DNA of 35,525 bases from NCBI RefSeq assembly GCF_004339805.1, contig NZ_SLUI01000021.1, forward strand, positions 1 through 35,525, in the 5' to 3' direction. Position 1 is the stretch's first letter. Every line of letters starts with the position of its first letter. Made by a program: the position numbers and the translations under genes. Of this stretch, positions 1 to 7,332 are shown in pieces. The stretch is from Anaerospora hongkongensis. GTDB lineage: Bacteria; Bacillota; Negativicutes; Sporomusales; DSM-15969. The notes beneath the pieces were generated by a model. It worked only from the letters and a program-made list of their open reading frames with translations, was not told where the DNA came from and did not search any database.

Positions 1-97
1 ACACCTAACATCTGGCGTTTATTTCATCTTACATTGTTCAGTTTTCAAGGAACACTTTGTTTTCGTTGTCATCGCTTGTCGCGGTGACAGCTTATAT
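1..97 (-). other. rRNA operon leader reading out of the left edge
   Basis: On the minus strand this stretch contains the Firmicutes rRNA leader signature CCTTGAAAACTGAACA (about 36-51) downstream of a strong promoter. The same kind of element precedes 16S, and also sits in the 16S-23S spacer, in Bacillus and Negativicutes. Because a promoter lies directly upstream, a 16S leader is more likely than a spacer. The rRNA gene itself would start beyond the left edge. Confidence 0.7.
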
Positions 98-126
98 AGA
101 ATATCATCTTCATCAGTTTATGTCAA
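98..126 (-). promoter_or_regulatory. sigma-A promoter of the rRNA operon
   Basis: Minus strand: a perfect -35 TTGACA (121-126), a 17-bp spacer and the -10 TATTCT (98-103). It drives transcription leftward into the rRNA leader. The tRNA-Gly/Pro promoter upstream has the same -35, spacing and -10. Confidence 0.75.
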
Positions 127-163
127 CTACTTTTTTTACTATTTAAATCACTGACATAATGAC

Positions 164-240
164 TGGTCGGAGCGGCAGGATTCGAACCTGCGGCCCCCTG
201 GTCCCAAGCCAGGTACTCTACCAAACTGAGCCACGCCCCG
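164..240 (-). tRNA. tRNA-Pro (anticodon UGG)
   Basis: A complete cloverleaf on the minus strand with a 7-bp acceptor stem CGGGGCG/CGCTCCG, a T-arm with GGTTCGAATCC, and an anticodon stem CCTGG/CCAGG around the loop CTTGGGA. This gives anticodon TGG. The terminal CCA is encoded (164-166). It lies 18 nt downstream of tRNA-Gly and is probably cotranscribed with it. Confidence 0.95.
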
Positions 241-258
241 ATATGAATATGAAAATGA

Positions 259-333
259 TGGAGCGGAAAACGAGATTCGAACTCGCGACCCTCGCCTTGG
301 CAAGGCGATGCTCTACCGCTGAGCTACTTCCGC
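259..333 (-). tRNA. tRNA-Gly (anticodon GCC)
   Basis: A cloverleaf on the minus strand with acceptor GCGGAAG/TTTCCGC, anticodon loop TTGCCAA between TCGCC and GGCGA (anticodon GCC), T-loop GTTCGAATC and encoded CCA (259-261). It is the first gene of a Gly-Pro tRNA pair. Confidence 0.95.
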
Positions 334-344
334 ACTGGAATAAT

Positions 345-373
345 AGAATACCAAGTAAGCTTGTATTTGTCAA
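345..373 (-). promoter_or_regulatory. sigma-A promoter of tRNA-Gly/tRNA-Pro
   Basis: Minus strand: TTGACA (368-373), a 17-bp spacer, TATTCT (345-350). It is placed 12 nt before the mature 5' end of tRNA-Gly and overlaps the downstream flank of the preceding gene's terminator. Confidence 0.75.
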
Positions 374-377
374 GAAA

Positions 378-407
378 AAAATTCGTCCTATTTTTTCAGG
401 ACGAATT
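378..407 (-). terminator. intrinsic terminator of the secreted-protein gene at 434-781
   Basis: Perfect 9-bp inverted repeat ATTCGTCCT/AGGACGAAT (381-389 and 398-406) followed on the minus strand by a T-run. Confidence 0.85.
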
Positions 408-433
408 TCATGTATCTGTTTCATTTATGGAAA

Positions 434-781
434 CTATCGGTGATGCCACCTGTCATGCATATCTCTGGCATGCTGCCTGATTTGCTGCAAGGCTCTTTCA
501 TGACGATCCATTTCCCGTTTTTGCCGCTCCCGCCATTGCTTCTTGCTTTCGTGAGGGCGCCGTTTCATTTCACGCTCATGACGCTCATTTTCGATCCGCT
601 CCTGCTGGCGCCGCTGCTGCTCTATTCGCTCCCACTCCTGCTGATCTCTATGATCACCCCAGCGATGCACCTGCTGGATATCATCTACTCTTGGTGATGC
701 TTCAATAATGGAAGCCCCCAGACCGGCTTGCATAAGGCCAATCAACGAAAAAACCACAAGCTTTTTCCCTATATTCTGCAT
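434..781 (-). CDS. Small secreted, highly charged coiled-coil protein
   Basis: A 115-residue protein of unknown family. Residues 1-29 form a signal peptide: MQNIGKK, a hydrophobic core, then a small-residue stretch (likely cleavage near GASIIEA). The mature part is unusually rich in Arg, Glu, Gln and His with dense heptad-like charge alternation, for example QQRRQQERIENERHERE, and ends in HDRWHHR. It should be an elongated helical, possibly metal- or polyanion-binding, periplasmic protein. The ATG is preceded by a GGGAGAG ribosome binding site, and a stand-alone terminator follows, so it is monocistronic. A palindromic operator lies in its promoter. The function cannot be read from the sequence. 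Confidence 0.7.
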   Translation of the reverse strand: MQNIGKKLVVFSLIGLMQAGLGASIIEASPRVDDIQQVHRWGDHRDQQEWERIEQQRRQQERIENERHEREMKRRPHESKKQWRERQKREMDRHERALQQIRQHARDMHDRWHHR

Positions 782-807
782 AGCGTTAACTCTCCCTTTT
801 TATATTC

Positions 808-834
808 ATTATACGAATGACTAATTAGTCACTA
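808..834 (-). promoter_or_regulatory. promoter with embedded palindromic operator
   Basis: A perfect 14-bp palindrome TGACTAATTAGTCA (818-831) lies between a -10 TATAAT (about 808-813, minus strand) and a weak -35 TTAGTG. This is a classic repressor position upstream of the secreted protein gene. The size and AT-rich centre resemble MarR-family operators, which is an inference; no regulator gene is adjacent. Confidence 0.5.
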
Positions 835-840
835 ATGGAT

Positions 841-1045
841 GCACGAAACCGGAATATAAAACTGTCTACCCCCTCCGCGGAGCAAATATGTACAACGAAT
901 TAAACTGATTGGAAGCCTTGCATCACAACTCAGCCAATTCCCGCAAGTTGGATCTATCCGCTAAATAAAGTATAAATCCCATCTTTTAGAATATTTTTAG
1001 AAAAACCTGGTGTTGTTAAAATATCCTTTAGTCTCCTTAAATTTT
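841..1045. other. intergenic stretch without a recognised gene
   Basis: No open frame with a ribosome binding site and no RNA gene was recognised in this part of the 356-bp gap between the secreted protein gene and the first YjcZ-like gene. Confidence 0.5.
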
Positions 1046-1078
1046 GAAGCCCCTGCTCGGCAAGTAAGCAGGGGCTTC
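1046..1078 (-). terminator. strong hairpin after the first YjcZ-like gene
   Basis: A perfect 12-bp inverted repeat GAAGCCCCTGCT/AGCAGGGGCTTC with a 9-nt loop, 60 nt downstream of the miniprotein gene on the minus strand. The tail (AAAATTTAAGG) is only weakly U-rich, so it may act as a bidirectional or stability element. Confidence 0.6.
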
Positions 1079-1137
1079 AGAAAGATACCACTATCAAGTT
1101 GTGGCAGACGTCCGGGTAGACAAATGGATGCTATTTC

Positions 1138-1260
1138 TTAGCAGCAGCTTGAAGAGTCATCGTTAGAGCAGAAAAACAGTAACAGGATGATGATGACGAT
1201 GATAATTCCAAAGCCGCCACCATTACCATTACCGAAACCGCCGAAACCACCGAAACCCAT
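1138..1260 (-). CDS. YjcZ-like small sporulation protein (40 aa)
   Basis: A 40-residue reading frame starting MGFGGFGGFGNGNGGGFG, followed by a single hydrophobic run of Ile, Val, Leu and Phe (about residues 18-30) and the tail CSNDDSSSCC. A Gly/Phe-rich head, one membrane segment and a short Cys-containing tail are the layout of the YjcZ family of small spore-associated proteins in Bacilli. The ribosome binding site GAGGAGG lies 8 nt before the ATG. A second protein with the same layout is encoded about 90 bp upstream on the same strand. The family call rests on composition and layout rather than on a conserved catalytic motif. Confidence 0.7.
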   Translation of the reverse strand: MGFGGFGGFGNGNGGGFGIIIVIIILLLFFCSNDDSSSCC

Positions 1261-1353
1261 ACCAATTCCTCCTCTTTAGGATATGTAGTATTTCTATCCT
1301 GCTTTAGAGTATGAAATGCAAGGTCAATTGGTTACAAAAAATTCGCATCTAAA

Positions 1354-1479
1354 TCAGCAATTAGAAAAACAGCTATCATCGCGTCCAAAGAAAAGCAGCA
1401 GCAGTATAATGACGATCACAACGCCAATCCTGCCGCAAAAACTATTGTCAAAACCTCCGCAGCAGCAGCCGAAGCCCAT
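1354..1479 (-). CDS. YjcZ-like small protein, Cys-rich (41 aa)
   Basis: A 41-residue protein with a head MGFGCCCGGFDNSFCGR, one hydrophobic segment (about residues 18-31) and the tail GRDDSCFSNC. It is a paralogue in layout of the 40-residue protein just downstream: both start MGFG and end in a DD-S-C tail. It differs in having a CCC cluster and six cysteines in total, against three in the other. A clear GGAGGA ribosome binding site precedes the ATG. The frame is antisense to a longer open frame on the plus strand, which has no ribosome binding site and is discarded. Likely spore- or envelope-associated by family analogy. Confidence 0.65.
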   Translation of the reverse strand: MGFGCCCGGFDNSFCGRIGVVIVIILLLLFFGRDDSCFSNC

Positions 1480-1553
1480 TTACTTTTCCTCCTTCAACGG
1501 TATGCATACATTCCCTTCTATAAACTATGGCCCAGCAGTGCAGTAAGTTACAA

Positions 1554-1600
1554 AAATAGCGCAGAGCCTTGGCTGCTGCTGCCAAAGCATTGCGCTATTT
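1554..1600 (-). terminator. nested hairpin terminator
   Basis: Outer 10-bp stem AAATAGCGCA/TGCGCTATTT (1554-1563, 1591-1600) with an inner TTGGC/GCCAA stem. A T-run follows on the minus strand. It terminates the gene ending at 1617. Confidence 0.8.
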
Positions 1601-1616
1601 CGATCCATTAACTGCT

Positions 1617-2009
1617 TTAGGCTATGAATTTGATTGTAATATCGGGTAAAATCCTGGTCGTATATGCTAATATATCGTCTTTGTAAGATTCATCTGTGAT
1701 CATTTTTTCCAGCGTGGCTTTTTCAATCTGAATATAAGGCTTAATGGTTATGCCCAGCAGCGGATGCTTCAGGCTGGGATCTAAACGACCCGTTTCTGTA
1801 CCGGAAACCTGAATTCCAGTAACAATAAACGTATATTCGCCTACTACTCTCCCCGAATCGGTTACCTGGAGTCCAACCCGGTTTTCTTTACCGGAAAAAA
1901 CTGTTTCCAGCATTCCAACTACATAGGGATGTTTTTCTTTAAAGGACTTAAGAATTTCTTCCCGATACGCTACAAGCTTCTTGGTCACCAAAATATCCAA
2001 TTCCGACAT
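1617..2009 (-). CDS. Hypothetical protein (130 aa)
   Basis: A soluble 130-residue protein with no signal peptide or membrane segment and no family recognised. The N-terminal third is helical and Lys-rich (SELDILVTKKLVAYREEIL). The rest alternates short hydrophobic and polar stretches typical of a beta-rich fold, for example GEYTFIVTGIQVSG and ILPDITIKFIA at the C terminus. A GGACG ribosome binding site sits before the ATG, and a nested hairpin terminator follows. The gene downstream of the next small ORF (2108-2272) runs the same way, about 100 bp away, so an operon is possible. Confidence 0.6.
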   Translation of the reverse strand: MSELDILVTKKLVAYREEILKSFKEKHPYVVGMLETVFSGKENRVGLQVTDSGRVVGEYTFIVTGIQVSGTETGRLDPSLKHPLLGITIKPYIQIEKATLEKMITDESYKDDILAYTTRILPDITIKFIA

Positions 2010-2107
2010 GGCTGATCACGTCCTTTTTTAAAATAGGGTTCCCTTGGTGATACGTATTTATGAATAAATCAAAAAAGAGACCCTTACCGGATCTCCAGAT
2101 GAACGAA

Positions 2108-2272
2108 CTATCTATATTTATTGTTATTAAATTCAGCCACAATGGTAGCTTCAATTTCCACATACTTTTGGAAAATTTCTCTTGCTAAATCAATTTCATT
2201 GCCACCATCATTTTTCAGCTTGCACTTATTCAGTGTCAGCATGACTAAATCATGAATGTCTTGCTTTAGCAT
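2108..2272 (-). CDS. Small hypothetical protein (54 aa)
   Basis: A 54-residue acidic, helical protein beginning MLKQDIHDLVMLTLNKC. The start was chosen because a strong GAGGGGGT ribosome binding site precedes this ATG; the upstream in-frame extension would place that site inside the coding sequence. There is no membrane segment or known motif. It lies about 100 bp upstream of the 130-residue hypothetical gene on the same strand. Confidence 0.55.
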   Translation of the reverse strand: MLKQDIHDLVMLTLNKCKLKNDGGNEIDLAREIFQKYVEIEATIVAEFNNNKYR

Positions 2273-2399
2273 ACATTCAACCCCCTCAATGCTATTTATA
2301 TGTACAATTCGCCTAACAAGCAAATTATTCCTGCTCGTATAAAATAATCAGATTAAGACACCATACTCTTAACTAGAGATACGGAAAGGATGTACACTC

Positions 2400-2879
2400 A
2401 TGGAACTTACAACGTTGTTATTTTATCCCGTATACTTGCTGATCGGCTTCGTCCTTACCCTTATTTTTATCCCGCAAAAGGATTATAAAGAATATCTCCT
2501 GTATGGGATTATCGTGGGTGCGCTTGGTGATGTCATCATGGTAGGTCTTTTTCAAAATTTATTTCATATTATGTGGTTTAAAAACATGGGTATTTTCGAT
2601 GTACTTAGACAAAACGCCCTCTCACCGCTAAGCTGGACTGTCACAGTTATGCTGTTCCTCCGTTTTTTGCCTGGCCGGAGAACCTTTTGCTATATTTATA
2701 TCCTAACCTTTAGCTGCGCCAGTGTTGCTTACGGCATCGTAGTACGAAATGCTAACCTTTATGACTTCCAGGCCTGGTTTTACCCAATTCCCGCATATCT
2801 AATTTTTGTAATGTGGTGGAGTTTCGCAGCCTGGATTTTTAACAAAACAAGTTCTTTAATACCCCGGGTCAGGCCGTAG
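2400..2879 (+). CDS. Multi-pass membrane protein of unknown function (CBO0543-like)
   Basis: 159 residues, mostly hydrophobic, with about five membrane segments (near residues 5-24, 32-52, 76-92, 94-113 and 126-147) joined by short loops. Charged loops include PQKDYKEY and LPGRRTF. Size and aromatic-rich helices resemble the CBO0543-type membrane proteins common in endospore formers, but this is a resemblance only. A GGAAAGGATG ribosome binding site lies before the ATG. It converges on the LRAT-like gene (11 bp gap). Confidence 0.55.
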   Translation: MELTTLLFYPVYLLIGFVLTLIFIPQKDYKEYLLYGIIVGALGDVIMVGLFQNLFHIMWFKNMGIFDVLRQNALSPLSWTVTVMLFLRFLPGRRTFCYIYILTFSCASVAYGIVVRNANLYDFQAWFYPIPAYLIFVMWWSFAAWIFNKTSSLIPRVRP

Positions 2880-2889
2880 TTGGCCTCAT

Positions 2890-3219
2890 TTACGTTCTCT
2901 GTACTTCCAGCAGCCCATACAGGCACCACTCACAAAAGCTGCGGTCATCCATAGGGGCGATGACGGTATGCAATTGACTTTCCGCCCTTCTTACAATTTC
3001 AGCTGCAGTAAAATTGGATTTTTGCAGGTAAATCTGTATGCTATTCCCACAAGAAAACTCCTGCAGCTCTTGTACCGTGACCATACCATCCTTTACGCAG
3101 ATAACGCGACAGCGTCCAGCATAAATGCCGTGGCATTCTTTTTCTGGTGTGAAGGCAACTAAATGATCGCCTAGATTTACCCCTTCCGCCGGCAAATAGA
3201 ATTTACTTTTCATCTTCAT
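2890..3219 (-). CDS. LRAT-like (permuted NlpC/P60) protein lacking the usual catalytic Cys
   Basis: The pattern follows the LRAT domain in order: GDHLV near the N terminus, HGIYAG with the catalytic-type His, then RVI, a mid domain with the 'EFS.G' turn, 'AEIVRRAES' resembling the EIV.RA helix, and a terminal F..C.YG block (SFCEWCLYG). In the family the nucleophile Cys sits in NCEHF just before this block; here that position reads DDRSF, so the nucleophile appears lost unless the nearby Cys residues of CEWC substitute. The ATG at 3219 has an AGGGG site 8-9 nt upstream; a TTG nine bases further out is an alternative. Likely a lipid- or peptide-binding pseudoenzyme. Confidence 0.5.
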   Translation of the reverse strand: MKMKSKFYLPAEGVNLGDHLVAFTPEKECHGIYAGRCRVICVKDGMVTVQELQEFSCGNSIQIYLQKSNFTAAEIVRRAESQLHTVIAPMDDRSFCEWCLYGLLEVQRT

Positions 3220-3288
3220 AGCACTCAACCCCTATACTAAGTAGTAAAACTTAGCATGGGTAAAAAGATCTTTCCTTATGTACAAAAA

Positions 3289-3312
3289 CCGCCCATCCCA
3301 AAGGATGAGCGG
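3289..3312 (-). terminator. intrinsic terminator of the cupin gene
   Basis: Hairpin CCGC..ATCC / GGAT..GCGG followed by TTTTTG on the minus strand, 12 nt past the cupin stop codon. Confidence 0.8.
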
Positions 3313-3323
3313 CATTTTATTTA

Positions 3324-3767
3324 TTAGCCGTGTTCATCTTCATCGGCATCCGCCTTGGTAAGATGCACGGTTCCTTTGGGATGCTGCGGTGGTGCATAAA
3401 TCGAATATAGTTTTAACGGACATTCTCCGGTGTTGATTAGGTTATGCCAGGTACCTGCGGGAATAAAGAAGGCATAATCCTCACAGACTTTTCGCTGGAA
3501 AGACAAATTGTTTTTGCTATTGCCCATTTTAACAAGTCCACAACCTCTTTCAATGCGTATAAACTGGTCAAGCTGAGGGTGAACTTCCAGTCCAATCTCT
3601 CCACCGACCGGGATGGACATCAGCGTTAACTGCATATGGGTCCCCGTCCAAACCACGGTGCGAAACGTTTTATTCCGTTTTGCCGCCTCAGCAATTTGTA
3701 TAATAAAAGGTTTGGGACCATAGTCCATTGACTGATAACGCTGTTCCTCGTTGTTAGAGCTGTCCAT
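3324..3767 (-). CDS. Cupin-domain protein
   Basis: A 147-residue single cupin. Motif 1 is GGEIGLEVHPQLDQFIRIERG (about residues 55-75), with His and Glu-type metal ligand positions, as in the small mannose-6-phosphate-isomerase-like cupins (HP..DQFIRIE.G). Motif 2 is PAGTWHNLINTG (about 103-114) with the second His. These stand-alone cupins bind a metal and are often annotated as sugar-phosphate isomerase-like, but the substrate is unknown. The tail is acidic (KADADEDEHG). The ATG is preceded by AAAGAGGAGG. Monocistronic with its own terminator. Confidence 0.85.
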   Translation of the reverse strand: MDSSNNEEQRYQSMDYGPKPFIIQIAEAAKRNKTFRTVVWTGTHMQLTLMSIPVGGEIGLEVHPQLDQFIRIERGCGLVKMGNSKNNLSFQRKVCEDYAFFIPAGTWHNLINTGECPLKLYSIYAPPQHPKGTVHLTKADADEDEHG

Positions 3768-3848
3768 ATTATCCTCCTCTTTAAGGCTTTTGTATTATCA
3801 TATGGCGCTATACAAAATTCGGTGAAAAGGAGAAATACATAACCAGCA

Positions 3849-5153
3849 TCATTTATAAAGTACGACTGCTAATGGAATGGCAATCAGCATGACCAGGAAG
3901 GTTGCGACAACATGGCCATACCAAACGTGGCGGTACGCCTGCCGGTGGGTTAACCCGGAAACGGCCAACGCAGTTACTGTAGCCCCGCTATGAGGCATCG
4001 CATCAAATACTCCGCAAGCCATAACCACAATCCGGTGCAGCATTTCCGGATTTAATCCCATTGCCGCGTACTTACCAATCAGGGTTTCCAAGACAATCGC
4101 TAAGCCTCCGGACGCCGATCCCGTTATCCCAGTCATCATAAACGTGGCCGCACTAAGGGCAACAATGGGCGGTCCGGGAATTGTCATCAGAAAATCGGTA
4201 ATAATCTTAAAACCACTGGTGGCGGCAACGGCCATCCCGTAGCCAACATCGGCGCAGGTGTTAATAATCGGAATCGCCGTATTGGTAGCCCCACCGTTAA
4301 TGGTGACAAAATGACTGTCAATATTTTGCCAAAAGCAAATTGCTGCAGTTACACAGCCAATAACCAGAGCCCATACCGGATCTAATTTCAAAGCGTTAAG
4401 GCAGATAACCACTGCGAAGGGAGGAACTAAGCTGACAAGAAACCCTGGTAAAACTTTGGTATCGTCGATTTCGTCTACGACATTACTTGGTGCTGAATCT
4501 GCATAGCCTTCACCCTTGGCATATGCCTTTTTCAACTGCCAGTTCATATACCAGGCATTCATGCTCATAATCAGAATGGAGCAGATGATCCCTAAGAGCG
4601 GTGCTGCCATCGGCGTTGTTCCCAGATATTTTGTCGGCATAATATTCTGGATAGAAGGGCTGCCGGGAACCATAGTCATGCTCAGTGAACCAATCCCAAA
4701 GATAAAAGCAGCAATAAACAGGTGCCACGGAATGTTCATTTGTTTAAATAGTGGACGGGCAATCGGCATGACGGCAAAAATGACGACAAACATACTCACG
4801 CCGCCCAAGGTTAGCAGTAATGTAATCATTGCAACCGAGAACAGCACATAAAAGGGTCCTTTGTGGCCAACCAGCTGCAATAGTTTCCGGGCAATTGCTT
4901 TTGCCGCGCCACTGTCATCCATATACTTGCCAAAAATAGAGGCGAACAAAAAAATCAAAAAGAACTTAGCGGCATAGCTTATGAAACCCTTCATATAAGG
5001 CCCCATCAAAGTATCCAGCACGCCCATACCCGAGAAGATCGCTACCAGAGCTGCGGCTAACGGTCCAATAACTGCAATGCCTAGTCCCCTAAGCGCTAAT
5101 ACTACGATGACGGCAAGAGATACCAGAATACCAATTACACTTAAATCCATCAT
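3849..5153 (-). CDS. GntP-family carboxylate/hydroxy acid permease
   Basis: 434 residues, about 12 membrane segments, with full-length collinear similarity to the GntP family (gluconate, hydroxybutyrate and related acid:H+ symporters): the N-terminal GLGIAVIGPLAAALVAIFSG, the re-entrant-type GGVSMFVVIFAVMPIARPLF and the late ITGSASGGLAIVLETL blocks. It is the last gene of a three-gene operon, 21 bp after the BKACE gene, and presumably imports the beta-hydroxy or beta-keto acid that the two enzymes process. The exact substrate cannot be read from the sequence. Expression should follow the sigma-54 promoter at 7265-7279. Confidence 0.9.
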   Translation of the reverse strand: MMDLSVIGILVSLAVIVVLALRGLGIAVIGPLAAALVAIFSGMGVLDTLMGPYMKGFISYAAKFFLIFLFASIFGKYMDDSGAAKAIARKLLQLVGHKGPFYVLFSVAMITLLLTLGGVSMFVVIFAVMPIARPLFKQMNIPWHLFIAAFIFGIGSLSMTMVPGSPSIQNIMPTKYLGTTPMAAPLLGIICSILIMSMNAWYMNWQLKKAYAKGEGYADSAPSNVVDEIDDTKVLPGFLVSLVPPFAVVICLNALKLDPVWALVIGCVTAAICFWQNIDSHFVTINGGATNTAIPIINTCADVGYGMAVAATSGFKIITDFLMTIPGPPIVALSAATFMMTGITGSASGGLAIVLETLIGKYAAMGLNPEMLHRIVVMACGVFDAMPHSGATVTALAVSGLTHRQAYRHVWYGHVVATFLVMLIAIPLAVVLYK

Positions 5154-5174
5154 ACATCATCCTCTTTAAAGCAA

Positions 5175-6080
5175 TTATTTTAGCCCCAGAATTGCTCTGG
5201 CTTCGTGGGATGAGGCTACCTCGCGGTCAAACAGCTTGACAATAGCAGCCACCTTGGCAACCGGTTCGGCATTGGACTTTGCTAAGACCCCCTTTGAGAG
5301 GAACAAATTATCCTCTAAACCTACCCGAATGCTGCCACCAAGAAACATAGCTGCTGTGGTAATAGCAAACTGGTCTTTGCCGGCTGCTGCACAAGACCAT
5401 ACAAAATTATCACCAAGTACTTTTGTCGCCGTATTGTACAAAAAGAGCAGGTTATCAATTGTCGCCGGCAGTCCACCCATAATGCCGAGGACAAACTGAA
5501 TATACACAGGACCCTTCAGCAGCCCCTTCTTGATAAAATAGGCGATGTTGCTCAACATCCCCACCTCATAAACCTCAAACTCCGGCTTGGTACCATTTTC
5601 AGTCATAATCCGGATATAATCTTCGATATCCTGGAAGGTGTTGGCGAAGGGCACGGTATAGGTATTCTTCACAAACGGAATTTCCCAGTCGAATTTAGGC
5701 TCCTTGATTTTGTCGGCGATAGGCGAGAAGCAGAAGTTGACCGATCCTGCGTTGCACGATGCCAGCTCTGCGGCACAATGCGGCACCGCAGCCAGTCGTT
5801 CCATACTGGTCATCCCGATGGCGCCGCCTGTGGTGATACCAATGATAACGTCACACTTACTCCGAATACCATCTGTGATCTGCTTCATCAGCTCGGGACT
5901 GCCAGTTGGTTTGCCGGTCTGGGGGTCTCTGGCATGAAGATGAACTACTGCTGCCCCCGCTTTATGGGCGGCAACTGCTTCTTCAATAATCTGTTCCGGC
6001 GTGACCGGAAGATACTCTGACATGCTCGGAATGTGTACCGCACCTGTTATTGCTGCTGTGATAATGACCTTTTTTCCCAT
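5175..6080 (-). CDS. Beta-keto acid cleavage enzyme (BKACE, DUF849; Kce-like)
   Basis: 301 residues, the usual length of the BKACE family, which condenses a beta-keto acid with acetyl-CoA to give acetoacetate and a new CoA ester. The Zn-binding HLHARD (His47, His49) and the late block GSIRVGLEDN with the Arg, metal-ligand Glu and catalytic Asp of the founding enzyme Kce (3-keto-5-aminohexanoate cleavage enzyme) are present. The fold is a TIM barrel. Substrate specificity varies widely, so lysine-fermentation Kce is only one option, and no lysine-fermentation neighbours (kal, kdd, kamA) are seen. It lies between a PanE-like dehydrogenase and a GntP permease, fitting a dehydrogenate-then-cleave route. 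Confidence 0.9.
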   Translation of the reverse strand: MGKKVIITAAITGAVHIPSMSEYLPVTPEQIIEEAVAAHKAGAAVVHLHARDPQTGKPTGSPELMKQITDGIRSKCDVIIGITTGGAIGMTSMERLAAVPHCAAELASCNAGSVNFCFSPIADKIKEPKFDWEIPFVKNTYTVPFANTFQDIEDYIRIMTENGTKPEFEVYEVGMLSNIAYFIKKGLLKGPVYIQFVLGIMGGLPATIDNLLFLYNTATKVLGDNFVWSCAAAGKDQFAITTAAMFLGGSIRVGLEDNLFLSKGVLAKSNAEPVAKVAAIVKLFDREVASSHEARAILGLK

Positions 6081-6131
6081 CGATTTGTCCTCCAGTACGT
6101 AAGTAATTATTCTTGGGCATCTAGGGGGTTA

Positions 6132-7157
6132 CTATTTGTTCTGCAATTCGAAGCGATCCAGGCAAGCCATCGTCGGCATCGGTATGTTACCGCTTTCAAA
6201 ATCCTTGACAATTGCAATGATCGTGTCGCAGGCAGGCGTTGCAACACCGACCTTTTTCCCCCACTGACTGCAAATCCCCACAATATGATCGATCTCACAC
6301 TTAATACCTTTTTCCATATCCTGCAGCATGCTGGCTTTTAAGGGACGGTGAGGCTTAAAATACTCCCGCAGCCAGGCTTTCGCCTTTTCCAGCCCTGCCT
6401 CATCGGCAAAAGCGAGGCTGTAATAGCTCCACCCGGGCACTAAATCTTCCAGTTGAATATCACGCTTGCGGACGATCTGCACGATCTCATCGCCAACATA
6501 AGCGGCGCAGGCAGTTGCTTTTTCGTTGTCTAAAATCTCGGCATAGGTGGCGCCGAGTGCTGCAGACATCCCACTCAATGTTGCGTTTTGGATGACTTTA
6601 GCCCAGCGAATCCCCATCAGATTATCCACGATGACACAAGTGCCTGTGAGATTCAAAATTTCCGTGATCTTGCTAATGCGCTCTGTTTTTTGCCCGTCAA
6701 TTTCTCCAATCTCAAACCGCATAGCCGAAACGTCAGAAGTTAGTTCAGATACACCAGGCTCCCTATAGGTAGCTCCCCAACCAACAACTCCGCCCACCGT
6801 TCGTTCCTTGCCAATCACCGCCGCCACCGATTCTTCGGGGATGCCATTTTGCAGTGTGCAAACCACACTGTCCGGAGCTAAATGCGGCAAAAGCTGTTTC
6901 AGCGCTACCGCATTGTAGGTCTGCTTTGCCAAAAGAATGACAATGTCATAAATCCCCTCCATTTGGTCCGGGGTAATCGCCTTTACGGGGATATCCTGCA
7001 ATTGCATCTTGCCGATAACAGTTGCGCCCTTTTTATTCATTGCATCAACATGTGCCTTGTTGGCATCGATCAGGGTGATATCGCCACCATTTTTTGCAAT
7101 TAATGCTCCCATAATCGTCCCCAGGGAGCCTACGCCCATTAATGCTGCCCTCATCAT
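6132..7157 (-). CDS. Ketopantoate reductase-like (PanE/ApbA family) NAD(P) dehydrogenase
   Basis: 341 residues with a Rossmann GVGSLG motif at 9-13, a catalytic-type Lys187 in WAKVIQNA with Asn191, and the C-terminal KASMLQDMEKG..CEID helix that supplies the substrate-binding residues of the family. It is longer than housekeeping PanE (about 300) and lies in an operon with BKACE and GntP, so a pantoate role is unlikely. By context it probably interconverts a hydroxy acid and the keto acid that BKACE cleaves. First gene of the operon, with a GGGAGAG ribosome binding site and two tandem ATGs (7157 or 7154). A sigma-54 promoter lies about 110 bp upstream. Confidence 0.85.
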   Translation of the reverse strand: MMRAALMGVGSLGTIMGALIAKNGGDITLIDANKAHVDAMNKKGATVIGKMQLQDIPVKAITPDQMEGIYDIVILLAKQTYNAVALKQLLPHLAPDSVVCTLQNGIPEESVAAVIGKERTVGGVVGWGATYREPGVSELTSDVSAMRFEIGEIDGQKTERISKITEILNLTGTCVIVDNLMGIRWAKVIQNATLSGMSAALGATYAEILDNEKATACAAYVGDEIVQIVRKRDIQLEDLVPGWSYYSLAFADEAGLEKAKAWLREYFKPHRPLKASMLQDMEKGIKCEIDHIVGICSQWGKKVGVATPACDTIIAIVKDFESGNIPMPTMACLDRFELQNK

Positions 7158-7264
7158 TCATCTCTCCCGTTCTTGAATTTTTTACTAACGCCCTGACTCT
7201 TTCGCCACCTCCTAAGCCAGCAGCTTCGCCACACACAAATTCTGCCTTCTCGCCACTATCTATC

Positions 7265-7279
7265 GCAACAATCGTGCCA
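7265..7279 (-). promoter_or_regulatory. sigma-54 (-24/-12) promoter of the PanE-like/BKACE/GntP operon
   Basis: On the minus strand the sequence reads TGGCACGATTGTTGC, an exact match to the RpoN consensus TGGCACG-N4-TTGC with GG and GC dinucleotides at -24/-12 spacing. It is oriented toward the operon and lies next to a divergent enhancer-binding regulator. Confidence 0.9.
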
Positions 7280-7332
7280 AAACGAAATGTTCAGTATTTA
7301 CCGACTTTTCTCTACAAAAAGGCAAATAAAGC

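Noticed and set aside
1316..1546. 76-codon plus-strand frame over the second YjcZ-like gene
   Set aside because: No ribosome binding site; low-complexity Lys/Pro/Gln product is the antisense shadow of a minus-strand gene with a strong site and family-like layout.
1948..2163. 71-codon minus-strand frame between the two small hypothetical genes
   Set aside because: Overlaps both better-supported genes in another frame and has no ribosome binding site.
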